Source of the DNA: Dyella_A sp051962475
GTDB lineage: Bacteria; Pseudomonadota; Gammaproteobacteria; Xanthomonadales; Rhodanobacteraceae
DNA length: 64,000 nucleotides
NCBI RefSeq assembly: GCF_051962475.1
Contig: NZ_JBQCCF010000019.1
Location: forward strand, 35,029-99,028
Reading direction: 5' to 3'
Below the pieces are notes generated by a model that was not told the DNA's origin, ran no database searches, and was given only the letters and a program-made list of their open reading frames with translations. Position 1 is the stretch's first letter, and every line of letters starts with the position of its first letter. This document shows, piece after piece, positions 26,156 through 34,993 of this stretch. The position numbers and the translations under genes are program-made.

Positions 26156-26833
26156 TCAGCCCAATAGCAGGGCCTGCAATTCGGGCAGCGAACGCACCTG
26201 GTGGTGCGGCGTGATGCCTTCGGGAACCTCGTGCCCGTGCGGATTGAACCAGCACGTGTGCAGGCCGGCAGCGAGGCCGCCCACGATGTCCGAATGCGGG
26301 TTGTCGCCCACCATCAGCACCTGGTCGCGCGGCGGGTCACCCATGCCGGCCAGGGCGTGCTCGAAGATGCGCACGTCCGGCTTGGCCACGCCCACCTGCT
26401 CGGAGATCACCAGCGGGTCGAAGTGCCCGCGCAGGCCGGTGCGCTCCAGCCGTGCGAGCTGCAGCGCGGTGAAGCCGTTGGTGATCACGCCCATGCGCAC
26501 CTGCGCGGCGGCGAGCGCATCGATCAGCGCCTGCGCACCGGGCAGCAAAGTGCAGATCTCGGCCATCGCCAGCAAAAATGCCTCGTTGAGCTCGGCCGAG
26601 CTCACGCCGAGCTGGCGCGCCCAGCTTTCGAAGCGGGTGGTCTGCAGCTCGGTCGCGGTGATGGCGCCGTTCTGGTAGTGCACCCACAGCGGTTTGTTGA
26701 TCTCCTGGTACTGCGCGTAGTGCGCCTGGGTGAAGTCCACCGCATGGCGCTCGAACATGCGCCGCAGGCCCTGGTAGGCGTCGAAGTGGAACAGCGTGTC
26801 GTCGGCGTCGAAGAGGATCCAGCGGTAGTTCAA
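26156..26833 (-). CDS. yjjG: Pyrimidine 5'-nucleotidase YjjG (HAD family)
   Basis: 225 residues, the normal YjjG length and very close throughout to E. coli YjjG. HAD motif I is ILFDADDTLF, with cap segments NKPLWVHYQNGAIT and FESWARQLGV, motif II VITNG, motif III around GVAKPDVRIF and motif IV MVGDNPHSDIVGG. It dephosphorylates non-canonical pyrimidine nucleoside monophosphates and acts as a house-cleaning enzyme. Upstream of the TrxR-like gene by 78 bp on the same strand. Confidence 0.93.
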   Translation of the reverse strand: MNYRWILFDADDTLFHFDAYQGLRRMFERHAVDFTQAHYAQYQEINKPLWVHYQNGAITATELQTTRFESWARQLGVSSAELNEAFLLAMAEICTLLPGAQALIDALAAAQVRMGVITNGFTALQLARLERTGLRGHFDPLVISEQVGVAKPDVRIFEHALAGMGDPPRDQVLMVGDNPHSDIVGGLAAGLHTCWFNPHGHEVPEGITPHHQVRSLPELQALLLG

Positions 26834-26920
26834 GGCGTCAGGCTCACGGCGGGAAACGGGAAGGGCGGCACGATAACCCGTGCCGCCGCTCCCGTGTGCC
26901 GTGCTGATGATGCCGGCGCG

Positions 26921-27880
26921 TTACTTCGGCACTTTCAACGGCTGGACGGTGTTGCGCAGCAGCGTCCAGTAGGTGTTGGTGTACGGCACCATCTCCTCGG
27001 CGTAGTACCACCAGAAGAAACCGCCGACGAAGCGCGGGTCGGTGCTGGAGTTCACCATCGGGTAGTAGGTGGTGATCAGGTTCGACTGCACCGAGTAGGG
27101 TGCCGACTTGCTCGACGTGCCGATCTCGCCGAAGCCGACCCTGGCGTTGGGGAAGATCGTCTCCAGCGCGGCGAAGTCGGCGTTCCACGACGGCTTGAGG
27201 TTGGGGCAGTCCTTGTACGGGTAGTAGCTGAAGAGCACGTAGTCGGTCTGCTGGCGCACGGTGGCGGAAAGGAAGCTGGTGGGCCAGGTCTTCCAGTAGT
27301 CCTGCGGCTTCTCCCAGCAGTTGGTGCCCTTGCTGTCGTCGTTGTAGTAGAGCGTGATGGCGGTCTTGCCGCCGACGCCCTTCACGATGCTGTGTGCGGC
27401 GGCCACCATCTGGCCGATCGCTGCCTCTTCGGCGTTCACCGTGGCGTCGCTGCCGCTGGGGTCCTTGCGTAACCATTCGCCGTTGATCTCGTTGGCGATC
27501 TCCCAGACGTCGACCAGGCCGTTGAGGCCGGAGACGAAGTTCTGCGTGCGGGCCTTGTAGCTGGCCAGATCGGTGGGGAACTCGGAGGAGTCGAGGATCT
27601 CGCCCATCACGTACGCGACCTGGTGCAGCTTGACCAGGGCCGGGTAGTAGTCGGCGGCGGTGGTGCCTGGGTCGAAGACCACACGGACGGTGGGCCGGTA
27701 GGGCAGCTTCTGCAGCGAGGTGATGGTCTTGTCGAGGTGGGCGATGGTGTCGAGCGTGACGCCGTAGATCGGTGTCTTCGGCACGGCCGTCTGGGCATGC
27801 AGCGGGACGATGGCCGTGAGCGAGAGCGCGGCGGCCAGCGGAGCCAGGCGCAGCGTGGAGCGGGTGAAAGGGTTCTTCAT
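26921..27880 (-). CDS. Secreted glycoside-hydrolase-like TIM-barrel protein
   Basis: 319 residues. A signal peptide covers about 1-30 (AAALSLTAIVPLHAQ). The mature protein shows two motifs of clan GH-A retaining glycosidases: WEIANEINGEW (Glu131 as acid/base, in the canonical N-E pair) and VGFGEIGTSS (Glu252 as nucleophile). FSYYPY and GGFFWWYYAEEM are typical beta-7/beta-8 blocks. I do not recognise a numbered GH family. The start at 27880 is the ATG at the signal peptide; an open upstream extension to 28240 is not credible. No SD-like sequence is obvious. Confidence 0.65.
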   Translation of the reverse strand: MKNPFTRSTLRLAPLAAALSLTAIVPLHAQTAVPKTPIYGVTLDTIAHLDKTITSLQKLPYRPTVRVVFDPGTTAADYYPALVKLHQVAYVMGEILDSSEFPTDLASYKARTQNFVSGLNGLVDVWEIANEINGEWLRKDPSGSDATVNAEEAAIGQMVAAAHSIVKGVGGKTAITLYYNDDSKGTNCWEKPQDYWKTWPTSFLSATVRQQTDYVLFSYYPYKDCPNLKPSWNADFAALETIFPNARVGFGEIGTSSKSAPYSVQSNLITTYYPMVNSSTDPRFVGGFFWWYYAEEMVPYTNTYWTLLRNTVQPLKVPK

Positions 27881-28581
27881 GAGGGATGTATCCAGTGCAG
27901 GCGGGCATCCCGGCCCAGCGTGTTGAGTGCGGCCCAATGCGTGACGCATGGCCGTCGAGGGGCGACCGGCCACCGTCCCAAGTGGCGCAGGTCGTGATGC
28001 CGATCCGGCATGGGTGAAGGTCATCCGTGGGGACGCGCTCTCCTGGCGCGCGCCAGAGGCGTGCAACGAAGGGGAGAAATCCCGGCGCGCGCCGGGCATG
28101 GAAAGGCCGTCCCTGAGCTGACGACATCGACGCGGTCCCTGGTCGTTCTGGAACAGGTGAATCGATGGCGAGGGAGGGAACCTGACGGAAACGGGCGGGG
28201 TGCGGAGGGTAAACCGGGACCGGCGCTGGAACCGCGACATCGATGTTAAGACCGCCGGGCCCAGCCTTCCGTTCGTACGTGTACGTCAAAAATTATTATT
28301 TAAATCATATGGATACATTGATTCAGTAAGGTGTATGCCTTGTGAATCGGTGGATCCGGTCGTTTTGCTGAGGCGGACTGGCACATCCTGGTGTGCCCAA
28401 AAGCGGGGCCGCCCGTGGGGCAGGGCGGCAATATTGACGACGTGCGCAGCCACGAGCGCTTTCGCGTGAATGCTGGAGCGCGCCACGGCTTGCTTACGGC
28501 CCCGCACACGAACAATGGAAGAGCCGATGGCCGAACCGCCTTGCGGCAGGTTCGACCATCGGTTTGTCTTGCTTTAGTGGA
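27881..28581. other. 700-bp intergenic region with an AT-rich island
   Basis: No convincing gene. The region flanks the starts of neither neighbour on its right (DoxX ends at 28582) and holds the promoter and leader of the glycosidase-like gene on its left. A sharply AT-rich island at 28287-28338 (AATTATTATTTAAATCATAT and neighbours) stands out from the otherwise ~65-70% GC sequence, and is flanked by a GTACGTGTACG repeat at 28275-28285. Possible roles are a promoter or UP element for the secreted protein, or a binding site for a nucleoid or silencing protein. Confidence 0.4.
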
Positions 28582-28989
28582 TCAGGCCAGCGTGCGGCGC
28601 CGCTGACGCACGGCATCCAGGCTGTAGTCTCCCGCTCCGGTGGCGGCGAACTGCAGCAGACCGCCGGCGATCGCGAGATTCTTCAGGAAGTGGATGAACT
28701 GGTTCTGGTCACCGAAGTGGTCATGGAAGGCCAGCGCCGTGGCCACCGCGAACAGCGCCATCAGCGCCGCCACCAGGCGGGTGCGGTAACCGGCCAGTAG
28801 CGCCAGGCCGAAGCCCACCTCGACCACCACCGCAATGACGTAGGCCAGGTCCGGCAGCGGCAGGCCGGCATAGGCGATGTAGGCCTTGGTGGCGGCCGGC
28901 GCGGCCAGCTTGCCGAAGCCGCTGATCAGGAACAGGCTCGCCAGCAGTGCGCGGGCGAGCAGGGAAGTGGAAGCGTTCTGCGTATTCAT
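28582..28989 (-). CDS. DoxX family inner-membrane protein
   Basis: 135 residues and four transmembrane helices. ALLASLFLISGFGKLAAPAATKAYIAYAGLP at the start (quoted in part), VEVGFGLALLAGYRT and HFGDQNQFIHFLKNLAIAGGLL are the DoxX-family features. DoxX proteins accompany oxidoreductases and oxidative stress functions. Divergent from a LysR-family gene, with a 16-bp palindrome between them at 29066-29081, so LysR regulation is likely. Confidence 0.88.
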   Translation of the reverse strand: MNTQNASTSLLARALLASLFLISGFGKLAAPAATKAYIAYAGLPLPDLAYVIAVVVEVGFGLALLAGYRTRLVAALMALFAVATALAFHDHFGDQNQFIHFLKNLAIAGGLLQFAATGAGDYSLDAVRQRRRTLA

Positions 28990-29055
28990 GGCGATACCTC
29001 GACAGGCGGGAAGGAAAACGGCTCGGGGGCCGGTGACGTGGCGGGCACTTTAATG

Positions 29056-29081
29056 TCGCCAATTCAGGCGATAAATCGCCT
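29056..29081. promoter_or_regulatory. Palindromic LysR-type operator
   Basis: AGGCGAT-AA-ATCGCCT is a perfect 7+7 inverted repeat at 29066-29081. An overlapping second dyad TCGCC (29056-29060) and GGCGA (29067-29071) reuses the left arm. Three TCGCC/GGCGA half sites in 26 bp, between divergent doxX and lysR genes, is the expected layout of a LysR autoregulatory and target site. Confidence 0.7.
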
Positions 29082-29114
29082 AACATGCGTATCATCGTCC
29101 GCCTGAGATTGACA

Positions 29115-30065
29115 ATGAGTCAGCTCGATGACATGCGCTTGTTCGTCGCCACGCTGGATACCGGCAGCTTCACGGCGGCCGCGGACCGGCTGGGACTGTC
29201 CAAGCAGTTCATCAGCCGGCGGGTGATGGCGCTGGAGGAGCAATTGGGCGCGCGGCTGCTGGTACGCACCACGCGTCACCTGCGGCCGACCGACCTGGGC
29301 CGCGCCTACGCCGAGCAGGCGCGGCGCATCCTGCAGCAAGTGGAAGAGCTCGATCAGGCCATCACCGGGGCCGGGCAATCGGCGCGCGGACGTCTGCGCA
29401 TCACCGCGCCGATGTCCTTCGGCACCATGCATCTGAGCCCCTTGCTCGCGCAATTCCTGGCCGCCTACCCGCAGGTGGCGATCGAGCTGGATCTCAGCGA
29501 CCGCACCGTCGACCTGCTCGGCGAGGGCTACGACCTGGCCATCCGCATCGGCGCGCTGGCCGATTCGTCGATGATCGCCCGCAGCATTGCGCCGGTGGAC
29601 TTGGTGCTGTGCTGCAGCCCGGGGTATCTCGCACGGCGTCCCGCGCCCACCACGCCGGCCGAGCTGACCACGCACGAGTGCCTGCTGTACGGGCACGGCC
29701 CGCACGTGGAGTGGGTGTTCGGCAAGCTGACGGCACCGGTGACGGTGCGCGGGCGCTACCGGGCGAACAACGGCGAGCTGATGCGCGATGCGGCGATCCA
29801 GGGCTTGGGGATCGCGCGGCTGCCCACCTTCATCGTCGGGCAGGCGCTGCACAGCGGCGCCCTGGTGACCGTGCTGGACGATTACCGGCCGCCGGTCACC
29901 GCGGTGCACGCGGTGTATCCCCAGCATCGCCAGTCCTCGTTGCTGATCCACACGTTCGTGGAGTTCCTGCGTGCGGAGCTGGCACCGCCGCCGACCCGCC
30001 CCGCGCCCGCAAGTCCCTCGCCCGCCCGCTCGCGGTCGGCGCGACGCGAAGCGCGTTTGCGGTAA
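29115..30065 (+). CDS. LysR-family transcriptional regulator
   Basis: 316 residues. Winged-helix domain at 1-60 (MSQLDDMRLFVATLDTGSF, then LGLSKQFISRRVMALEEQLG), followed by a LysR substrate-binding domain (LRITAPMSFGTMHLSPLL, RCNNGE-like RANNGELMRDAAIQGLGIARLP). The last 25 residues are basic and Pro/Ser-rich. ATG 29115 chosen over 29085 because the latter would place the start inside the operator region. Divergent from doxX, its probable target; LysR proteins of this CrgA-like group often respond to redox or quinone compounds. Confidence 0.88.
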   Translation: MSQLDDMRLFVATLDTGSFTAAADRLGLSKQFISRRVMALEEQLGARLLVRTTRHLRPTDLGRAYAEQARRILQQVEELDQAITGAGQSARGRLRITAPMSFGTMHLSPLLAQFLAAYPQVAIELDLSDRTVDLLGEGYDLAIRIGALADSSMIARSIAPVDLVLCCSPGYLARRPAPTTPAELTTHECLLYGHGPHVEWVFGKLTAPVTVRGRYRANNGELMRDAAIQGLGIARLPTFIVGQALHSGALVTVLDDYRPPVTAVHAVYPQHRQSSLLIHTFVEFLRAELAPPPTRPAPASPSPARSRSARREARLR

Positions 30066-30391
30066 GAATCGGGCGGATCGCCCTAGCCCGGGGGCTGTCC
30101 ATCCCGGGATATCGATGTCTCTCTTTGCATGGTCCGTGTGGGTCCTCATGCCTTCGTCCGTTCGCGGCCAAAGCGCCTGCCGGGCTGCTCCGGTCCCGCG
30201 GCATGCCGCGGCAACCCTCCTCTCAGCGTTGTGTATTCCTCAGGTGCCCGGACAGGTGGCCCACTGACCCACCCTGCGGATACCCGATTTGCCGGCGACT
30301 GCGGCTGTCCGGTCGACGGCATCGTGTCCGGCGTGCATCCGCACGTCGGCTGCCCGGCAGCCATCGAACCGTCTGAGGAAAGGAGCAACAC
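30066..30391. other. 326-bp intergenic region
   Basis: Contains a short palindrome GGGCG-GAT-CGCCC at 30071-30083 just after the LysR stop, without a T-run. The rest is GC-rich with no gene supported. AGGAAAGGAG immediately before 30392 is the ribosome-binding site of the next gene. Promoter not located. Confidence 0.4.
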
Positions 30392-31168
30392 ATGAACAAG
30401 CATTTCGAACGCACCGGCCCGCTCACCGAGCTGTCCAGCTACCCCCAGTGGGCGCAGGACATGGTGGCCGACTGCGAGAGCACCAAGCAGCGCGTGCTCG
30501 ACCATGAGATCTGGAAGCTGATGATGGACCTGCGCCTGGACGACGAGTCCACGGCCAACTTCATGATGGGCCTGTGGCCTTTCATCGAGCGCTTTCCCAG
30601 CTTCATGGCGCTGAGCCTGCTCAAAACCCGGTACGGCCGCAGCCCGGGCGACAACCTGGCCCGGCGCTGGTTGGTGCGCAATATCCGGGTGGAGCAGAAC
30701 CACGCCGAATACTGGCTCAGCTGGGCCGAGGGGGCGGGGGTGGCGCGGGAGCGGTTGTTGCACGATCACCCGCCGCACGGCACCGATGGCCTGTCGCGCT
30801 GGTGCGAGGACATCTGCAACCGCGGAACTCTCGCGGCCGGTATCGTCGCCACCAACTACGCCATCGAAGGGGTGACCGGAGAGTGGTCACAGATGATCTA
30901 TGACAACACGAAGTATCGGGAAAGCTTTGATCCTTCAGTGCGTACGTCGGCATTAAAGTGGTTGCACCTGCATGCCGCTTATGACGACACTCACCCGTGG
31001 GAAGCCCTGGAAATCGTTTGCACGCTGATGGGACCGGAGCCCTCGGCCGATGACGTGGCGCATCTGGCCGAGTGCATCAAGCGCAGCTACACCAGCATGA
31101 TCCTGCTGGGCGATCGATGCATCCAGAACTGCCCGGACCGACTGGTATTGAGTGAAGCTGCGGCGTAA
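30392..31168 (+). CDS. UndA-like heme-oxygenase-fold diiron enzyme
   Basis: 258 residues. Fold and metal ligands of HDO enzymes are visible: Glu101-x-x-His104 (VEQNHAEYW), Glu159 (NYAIEGVTGEW), and His194-x3-Asp198-x2-His201 (HAAYDDTH). The N-terminus RTGPLTELSSYP, ARRWLVRNIRVEQNHAEYW and DDTHPWEALEI match, from memory, UndA of Pseudomonas (about 260 residues), which converts lauric acid to 1-undecene with O2; the ligand numbering also coincides. Related families (TenA/PqqC-like, other HDOs) act on different substrates, so the product is not certain. AGGAAAGGAG gives a strong ribosome-binding site. Followed by the GGDEF-EAL gene after 69 bp. Confidence 0.75.
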   Translation: MNKHFERTGPLTELSSYPQWAQDMVADCESTKQRVLDHEIWKLMMDLRLDDESTANFMMGLWPFIERFPSFMALSLLKTRYGRSPGDNLARRWLVRNIRVEQNHAEYWLSWAEGAGVARERLLHDHPPHGTDGLSRWCEDICNRGTLAAGIVATNYAIEGVTGEWSQMIYDNTKYRESFDPSVRTSALKWLHLHAAYDDTHPWEALEIVCTLMGPEPSADDVAHLAECIKRSYTSMILLGDRCIQNCPDRLVLSEAAA

Positions 31169-31237
31169 AGGATTGTCGCGGAAGGGGAAACTGGAACGGC
31201 GGACACGGGTTGGTGTCCTTCAGCGAACAGGCATGCA

Positions 31238-34030
31238 ATGCGTTTCGTCGGTAACAGTTTGAATGTGCAGCGGTCCCTGTCACGGCGCCTGATGCCGCTG
31301 GCCTACGCGCTTGCGTCGGCGGTGGTGTTGATCATGGCCATGACCTGGGGCGTGCTGCAGGTCCAGGTGACTCTCGCTGGTTTCCTCAACAGCGAGAGCA
31401 TCTGGTCCAAAGCCCAGAAGCAGGCCGTGATCGACCTCGACAACTATGCCCTCAGCGGTGCGCCGGCCGACCTGGCCAGTTTCCGGCGCAACTTCAAGCT
31501 GCTCGATGGCGACCGCTGGGGTCGCGACGCGATCGCCTCCGGGCACTACCGCAAGGAAGACCTCGACGAGGTCTTCCGCCGCGGCAACATCATGCCGGCG
31601 GCCCAGTCGGGCATGATTTTCATGATGCGTCACTTCACCGGCGCCCCGCACATGCAGGCCTCGCTGGACGCCTGGCGCTCCACCGACGCGTCCATCGCCG
31701 AGCTGGGGCGCATCGCCGACCAGCTCGAGCGCGACTACGCCGCCGGTACGCCGCCGCTGCGGACGGTGGCGCAGTTGCGCGCCCGCATCAACGCGCTCAA
31801 CGTCTACATGCAACCGCGCACCGAGCTGTTCTCGGTGGAGATGGTCAAGGGTGCGGTGTGGGCGGGGCAGGTGCTGTTCTGGTGCGTGCTCGGCGCGTTC
31901 TGCCTGGCTGCCGGGTTGTGGATGTGGATGGCGCTGCGCATCGTTGAGAGCATCCGCGGCAGCGAAGAGCGCTATCGCCTGCTGTTCGACAGCGCCGGCG
32001 ACGCCATCGTCATGGTCGATCGCGGCAGCGGTCGCATCCTGGATGCCAACCGCACTGCCGCCGCGTGGACGGGCCGCACCGAGCGCGAGCTGGTTGGCAA
32101 GGATTTCTCCTCCCTGTTTGCACACGATCCGCTGGACGTGGACAACACGCTCTCCTTGCCCGGCCATCGCCAGGGCGACGTGGCACTCACCTCGCTGCTG
32201 GACCGGGACGGCCAGGTGCGCCCGGTGGAAACGCGCAGCTCCATCGCGCGCTGGGGCGATACCGAGATCAGCCAGGCGATCGTGCGCGACATTTCCGAGC
32301 GCGTCGCGATGGAACGCGAACGTCGCGTGGCCGCCAAGGCGCTGGGCAGCATCGCCGAGGGCGTGATCATCGCCGACGCCGAGCGCCGGGTGGTCACCGT
32401 CAACGCCGCACACGTGGAGATCACTGGCTTTACCGTGCAGGCCCTGCAGGGCCTGCGCTTCGACGACACTCGCAGCCTGGCCGACGACAAGCCGCTGCCG
32501 GACAGCGTGTGGCGCTCGATCGAACTGGGCGGCAACTGGCGCGGCGAGGTGAAGAGCCGCCGTCGTGACGGCAGCACCTATCCGGAGCTGCTCAGCATCA
32601 GCGCCATCCGCGACGATGCCGGCCAAGTACTGCACTACGTGGCGGTGTTCACCAACATCACCACCACCAAGGCCGACCAGCGCCGGCTGGAGCACCTGGC
32701 TACCCACGATCCGCTGACCGGGCTGGCCAATCGCGCCGAGTTCGAGCGCCGGTGCTCGGCCGCGCTGGAGCAGGCCTCGCGGGCGCGGCGCTGCGTGGCC
32801 GTGCTGTTCATCGATCTGGACGCGTTCAAGATCGTCAACGACAGCTACAGCCACGCCATCGGCGACCGCCTGCTGGCCAAGGTCGCCGAGCGCATCAACG
32901 CGGAGCTGGGCGAGGGCGACGTCGGTGGGCGCATCGGCGGCGACGAATTCACCGTGCTGGCCACCAACATCGACACCCGCGATGGCGCCGCCGGCATCGC
33001 CAGCCGCCTGCTTACGGCGCTGGCCGCGCCGATCTCGGTGGACGACTACGAGATCGTGCTCAGCGCCAGTATCGGCATCGCCAGCTATCCGCTGGACGGC
33101 GAGAATCCGGCTGCCCTGATCACCAACGCCGACGCGGCGATGTACGCGGCCAAGAGCGAAGAACGCAACGCGTTCCGCTTCTACTCGCCGATCATGCAGG
33201 CCGATGCTCGCAAGCGCCTGCAGCTGGCTTCGGAGCTGCGCCAGGCGCTGGCCAACGACGAGTTCCGGCTGGTGTTCCAGCCCAGTCTGGAGCTGCGCAG
33301 CGGGCGCATCGTGGCGGTGGAGGCGCTGCTGCGCTGGCAGCATCCCAAGCGCGGGCTGGTAATGCCCGACAGCTTCATCCCGATGGCCGAGAGCCTCGGG
33401 CTGATCCGCCGCATCGACGAATGGGTGCTGCGCGCGGCCTGTGCCTGGATCCGCCAGTGGGACCGCGAGCACATCGCGCCGATCCGCGTGGCGGTGAACG
33501 TGTCGGCCAGCTGGTTCGGCCATCCTGCCTTCATCGAGGGGCTGCACACGGCGCTGCGCGATTACCAGGTGGACCCCAAGCGCCTGCTGCTGGAGATCAC
33601 CGAGAGCGCGATCCTGCGTCTGGGCGAGGGCACCCACCGCACCATGTACGCGCTGCACACGATGGGCGTGGGCGTGGCGATCGACGACTTCGGCACCGGC
33701 TACTCCTCGCTGGCGTATCTGAAGCTGCCGGCCGTGGTGTGCCTGAAGATCGACCGCACCTTCATCACCGGCATCCCGCGCAACCCGGACGACGTGGCGA
33801 TCGTCGAGGCGATCCTGGCGATGTCGCGCAGCCTCAAGCTCTACGCCATCGCCGAGGGCATCGAGGACGAGGAGCAGCACGAGTTCCTGCTGCGCGCCGG
33901 CTGCGAGGAAGGGCAGGGCTATCTGTATGCCCGTCCGCTGGAAGTGCCTGACCTGCTGCGCATGCTCAAGTCCGGCGGCAGCAATCCGCCAACCCGGCTG
34001 CGGCTGGTGCCGCCACCACGCGCCGGCTGA
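31238..34030 (+). CDS. Membrane PAS-PAS-GGDEF-EAL protein
   Basis: 930 residues. Transmembrane helices at about 21-45 and 205-230 bracket a periplasmic sensor region; then two PAS domains (about 245-365 and 365-490), GGDEF (about 490-655, with intact GGDEF in RIGGDEFTVLA) and EAL (about 665-910). The EAL domain keeps EALLRW, TESAIL, DDFGTGYSSLAYLK and IAEGIED, so phosphodiesterase activity is expected; the GGDEF motif is also intact, and an RxxD inhibitory site is not visible before it. Controls cyclic-di-GMP locally. The nearby UndA-like gene shares the strand but a link is unproven. Closed by a strong terminator. Confidence 0.92.
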   Translation: MRFVGNSLNVQRSLSRRLMPLAYALASAVVLIMAMTWGVLQVQVTLAGFLNSESIWSKAQKQAVIDLDNYALSGAPADLASFRRNFKLLDGDRWGRDAIASGHYRKEDLDEVFRRGNIMPAAQSGMIFMMRHFTGAPHMQASLDAWRSTDASIAELGRIADQLERDYAAGTPPLRTVAQLRARINALNVYMQPRTELFSVEMVKGAVWAGQVLFWCVLGAFCLAAGLWMWMALRIVESIRGSEERYRLLFDSAGDAIVMVDRGSGRILDANRTAAAWTGRTERELVGKDFSSLFAHDPLDVDNTLSLPGHRQGDVALTSLLDRDGQVRPVETRSSIARWGDTEISQAIVRDISERVAMERERRVAAKALGSIAEGVIIADAERRVVTVNAAHVEITGFTVQALQGLRFDDTRSLADDKPLPDSVWRSIELGGNWRGEVKSRRRDGSTYPELLSISAIRDDAGQVLHYVAVFTNITTTKADQRRLEHLATHDPLTGLANRAEFERRCSAALEQASRARRCVAVLFIDLDAFKIVNDSYSHAIGDRLLAKVAERINAELGEGDVGGRIGGDEFTVLATNIDTRDGAAGIASRLLTALAAPISVDDYEIVLSASIGIASYPLDGENPAALITNADAAMYAAKSEERNAFRFYSPIMQADARKRLQLASELRQALANDEFRLVFQPSLELRSGRIVAVEALLRWQHPKRGLVMPDSFIPMAESLGLIRRIDEWVLRAACAWIRQWDREHIAPIRVAVNVSASWFGHPAFIEGLHTALRDYQVDPKRLLLEITESAILRLGEGTHRTMYALHTMGVGVAIDDFGTGYSSLAYLKLPAVVCLKIDRTFITGIPRNPDDVAIVEAILAMSRSLKLYAIAEGIEDEEQHEFLLRAGCEEGQGYLYARPLEVPDLLRMLKSGGSNPPTRLRLVPPPRAG

Positions 34031-34045
34031 GCGGTTTCCTCAATG

Positions 34046-34073
34046 AAAAAGGCCGCCCCGGGGCGGCCTTTTT
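34046..34073 (+). terminator. Perfect rho-independent terminator
   Basis: AAAAAGGCCGCCCC followed directly by GGGGCGGCCTTTTT, a perfect 14+14 palindrome, 16 bp after the GGDEF-EAL stop. Because of the flanking A and T runs it would also stop leftward transcription, i.e. that of the msrA gene, which ends at 34094. Confidence 0.9.
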
Positions 34074-34093
34074 ATTGGCCATGCTTCATCGAC

Positions 34094-34810
34094 TCATCGC
34101 TGCTGCGCTTCGGCCAGGGATGTCTCGGTCTGGTATAGCTCGGGCATCAGCTTGCGCAGCGCGGCGACCTTGGGCGCATCGTTGTAGACGATGTACGGGT
34201 CGTTGGAGTGCGTGCGGTAGTAGTCCTGGTGGTAGCCCTCGGCCATGTAGAACGCCGGCAGCGGCTCCACCTTGGTCACAATCGGCGCCTCGTAGACCTT
34301 CGCCGCATCGAGCTGGCGGATATACGCCAGCGCCACGCCGCGCTGCGTGTCGTTGGTAGTGAAGATCTCCGAACGGTACTGGGTGCCGTGGTCCGGGCCC
34401 TGGCGGTTGAGCTGGGTCGGGTCGTGCGCCACCGCGAAGAACACCTTCAGCAGCGTACCGTAGCTGACCTGGCGCGGGTCGTAGACGATCTTCACCGACT
34501 CGGCGTGGCCGGTGTCGCCGTCGGCCACGCGGAAGTAGCTGGCGGTGTCGGCGCTGCCGCCCGCGTAGCCGGCCCACACCTGCTTGACGCCCTTGACGTG
34601 CTCGAACACGGCCTGCAGGCCCCAGAAGCAGCCGCCGGCCAGCACGGCGACCTGGTCGCCCGGGGCGGTGACCGCAGGGTCCTTGGCCGGGGGCGGGATC
34701 ATGGCGCCGTCGCGGGTAGCCGGAGACGCGGTGCAGGCGCCCACCGCCAGCGCGAGCAGGGCAGCGGCGAGACGCCGCGGGAACGATGGGGAACGGGAAA
34801 GCGCGTGCAT
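34094..34810 (-). CDS. msrA: Peptide methionine sulfoxide reductase A, lipoprotein form
   Basis: 238 residues. MsrA core with the catalytic GGCFWG (Cys61), HVKGVKQVWAGYAGG, GHAESVKIVYDP and AEGYHQDYY. The N-terminus is a signal peptide ending in a lipobox (V-G-A-C, Cys26), so the enzyme is exported and anchored in a membrane, unlike the cytosolic form. It reduces the S-epimer of methionine sulfoxide in proteins. The start is ATG 34808-34810 with GGAG 8 nt upstream. The downstream resolving cysteines seen in some MsrAs are not evident near the C-terminus. Confidence 0.92.
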   Translation of the reverse strand: MHALSRSPSFPRRLAAALLALAVGACTASPATRDGAMIPPPAKDPAVTAPGDQVAVLAGGCFWGLQAVFEHVKGVKQVWAGYAGGSADTASYFRVADGDTGHAESVKIVYDPRQVSYGTLLKVFFAVAHDPTQLNRQGPDHGTQYRSEIFTTNDTQRGVALAYIRQLDAAKVYEAPIVTKVEPLPAFYMAEGYHQDYYRTHSNDPYIVYNDAPKVAALRKLMPELYQTETSLAEAQQR

Positions 34811-34993
34811 GGCGTGTCTCCGTGGGGAAGCCGGGAGCGGGACTGATTCGAGATATCTATCCATACGAGAACGTGCCGCCGGGGGATGCGTCGGCGTCGC
34901 GCTCGTGGAGCCATTCGTTGCGGCAGCGTAAGCGGTTACGTGCATGAGGCGGTGCTATGGTTCGCGGTTGTCACGTCACCCGCGGAAGCGCGC

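Noticed and set aside
28286..28507. Minus-strand frame of 73 codons ending in the AT-rich island (YPYDLNNNF)
   Set aside because: No ribosome-binding site, overlaps the presumed leader of the glycosidase-like gene, no recognisable motif. It could be a small protein but the support is too weak.
31280..33880. Open frame of over 850 codons on the minus strand opposite the GGDEF-EAL gene
   Set aside because: High GC keeps the opposite strand free of stops; the translation is His/Gln/Arg/Val-rich without family motifs, while the plus strand encodes a complete GGDEF-EAL protein.
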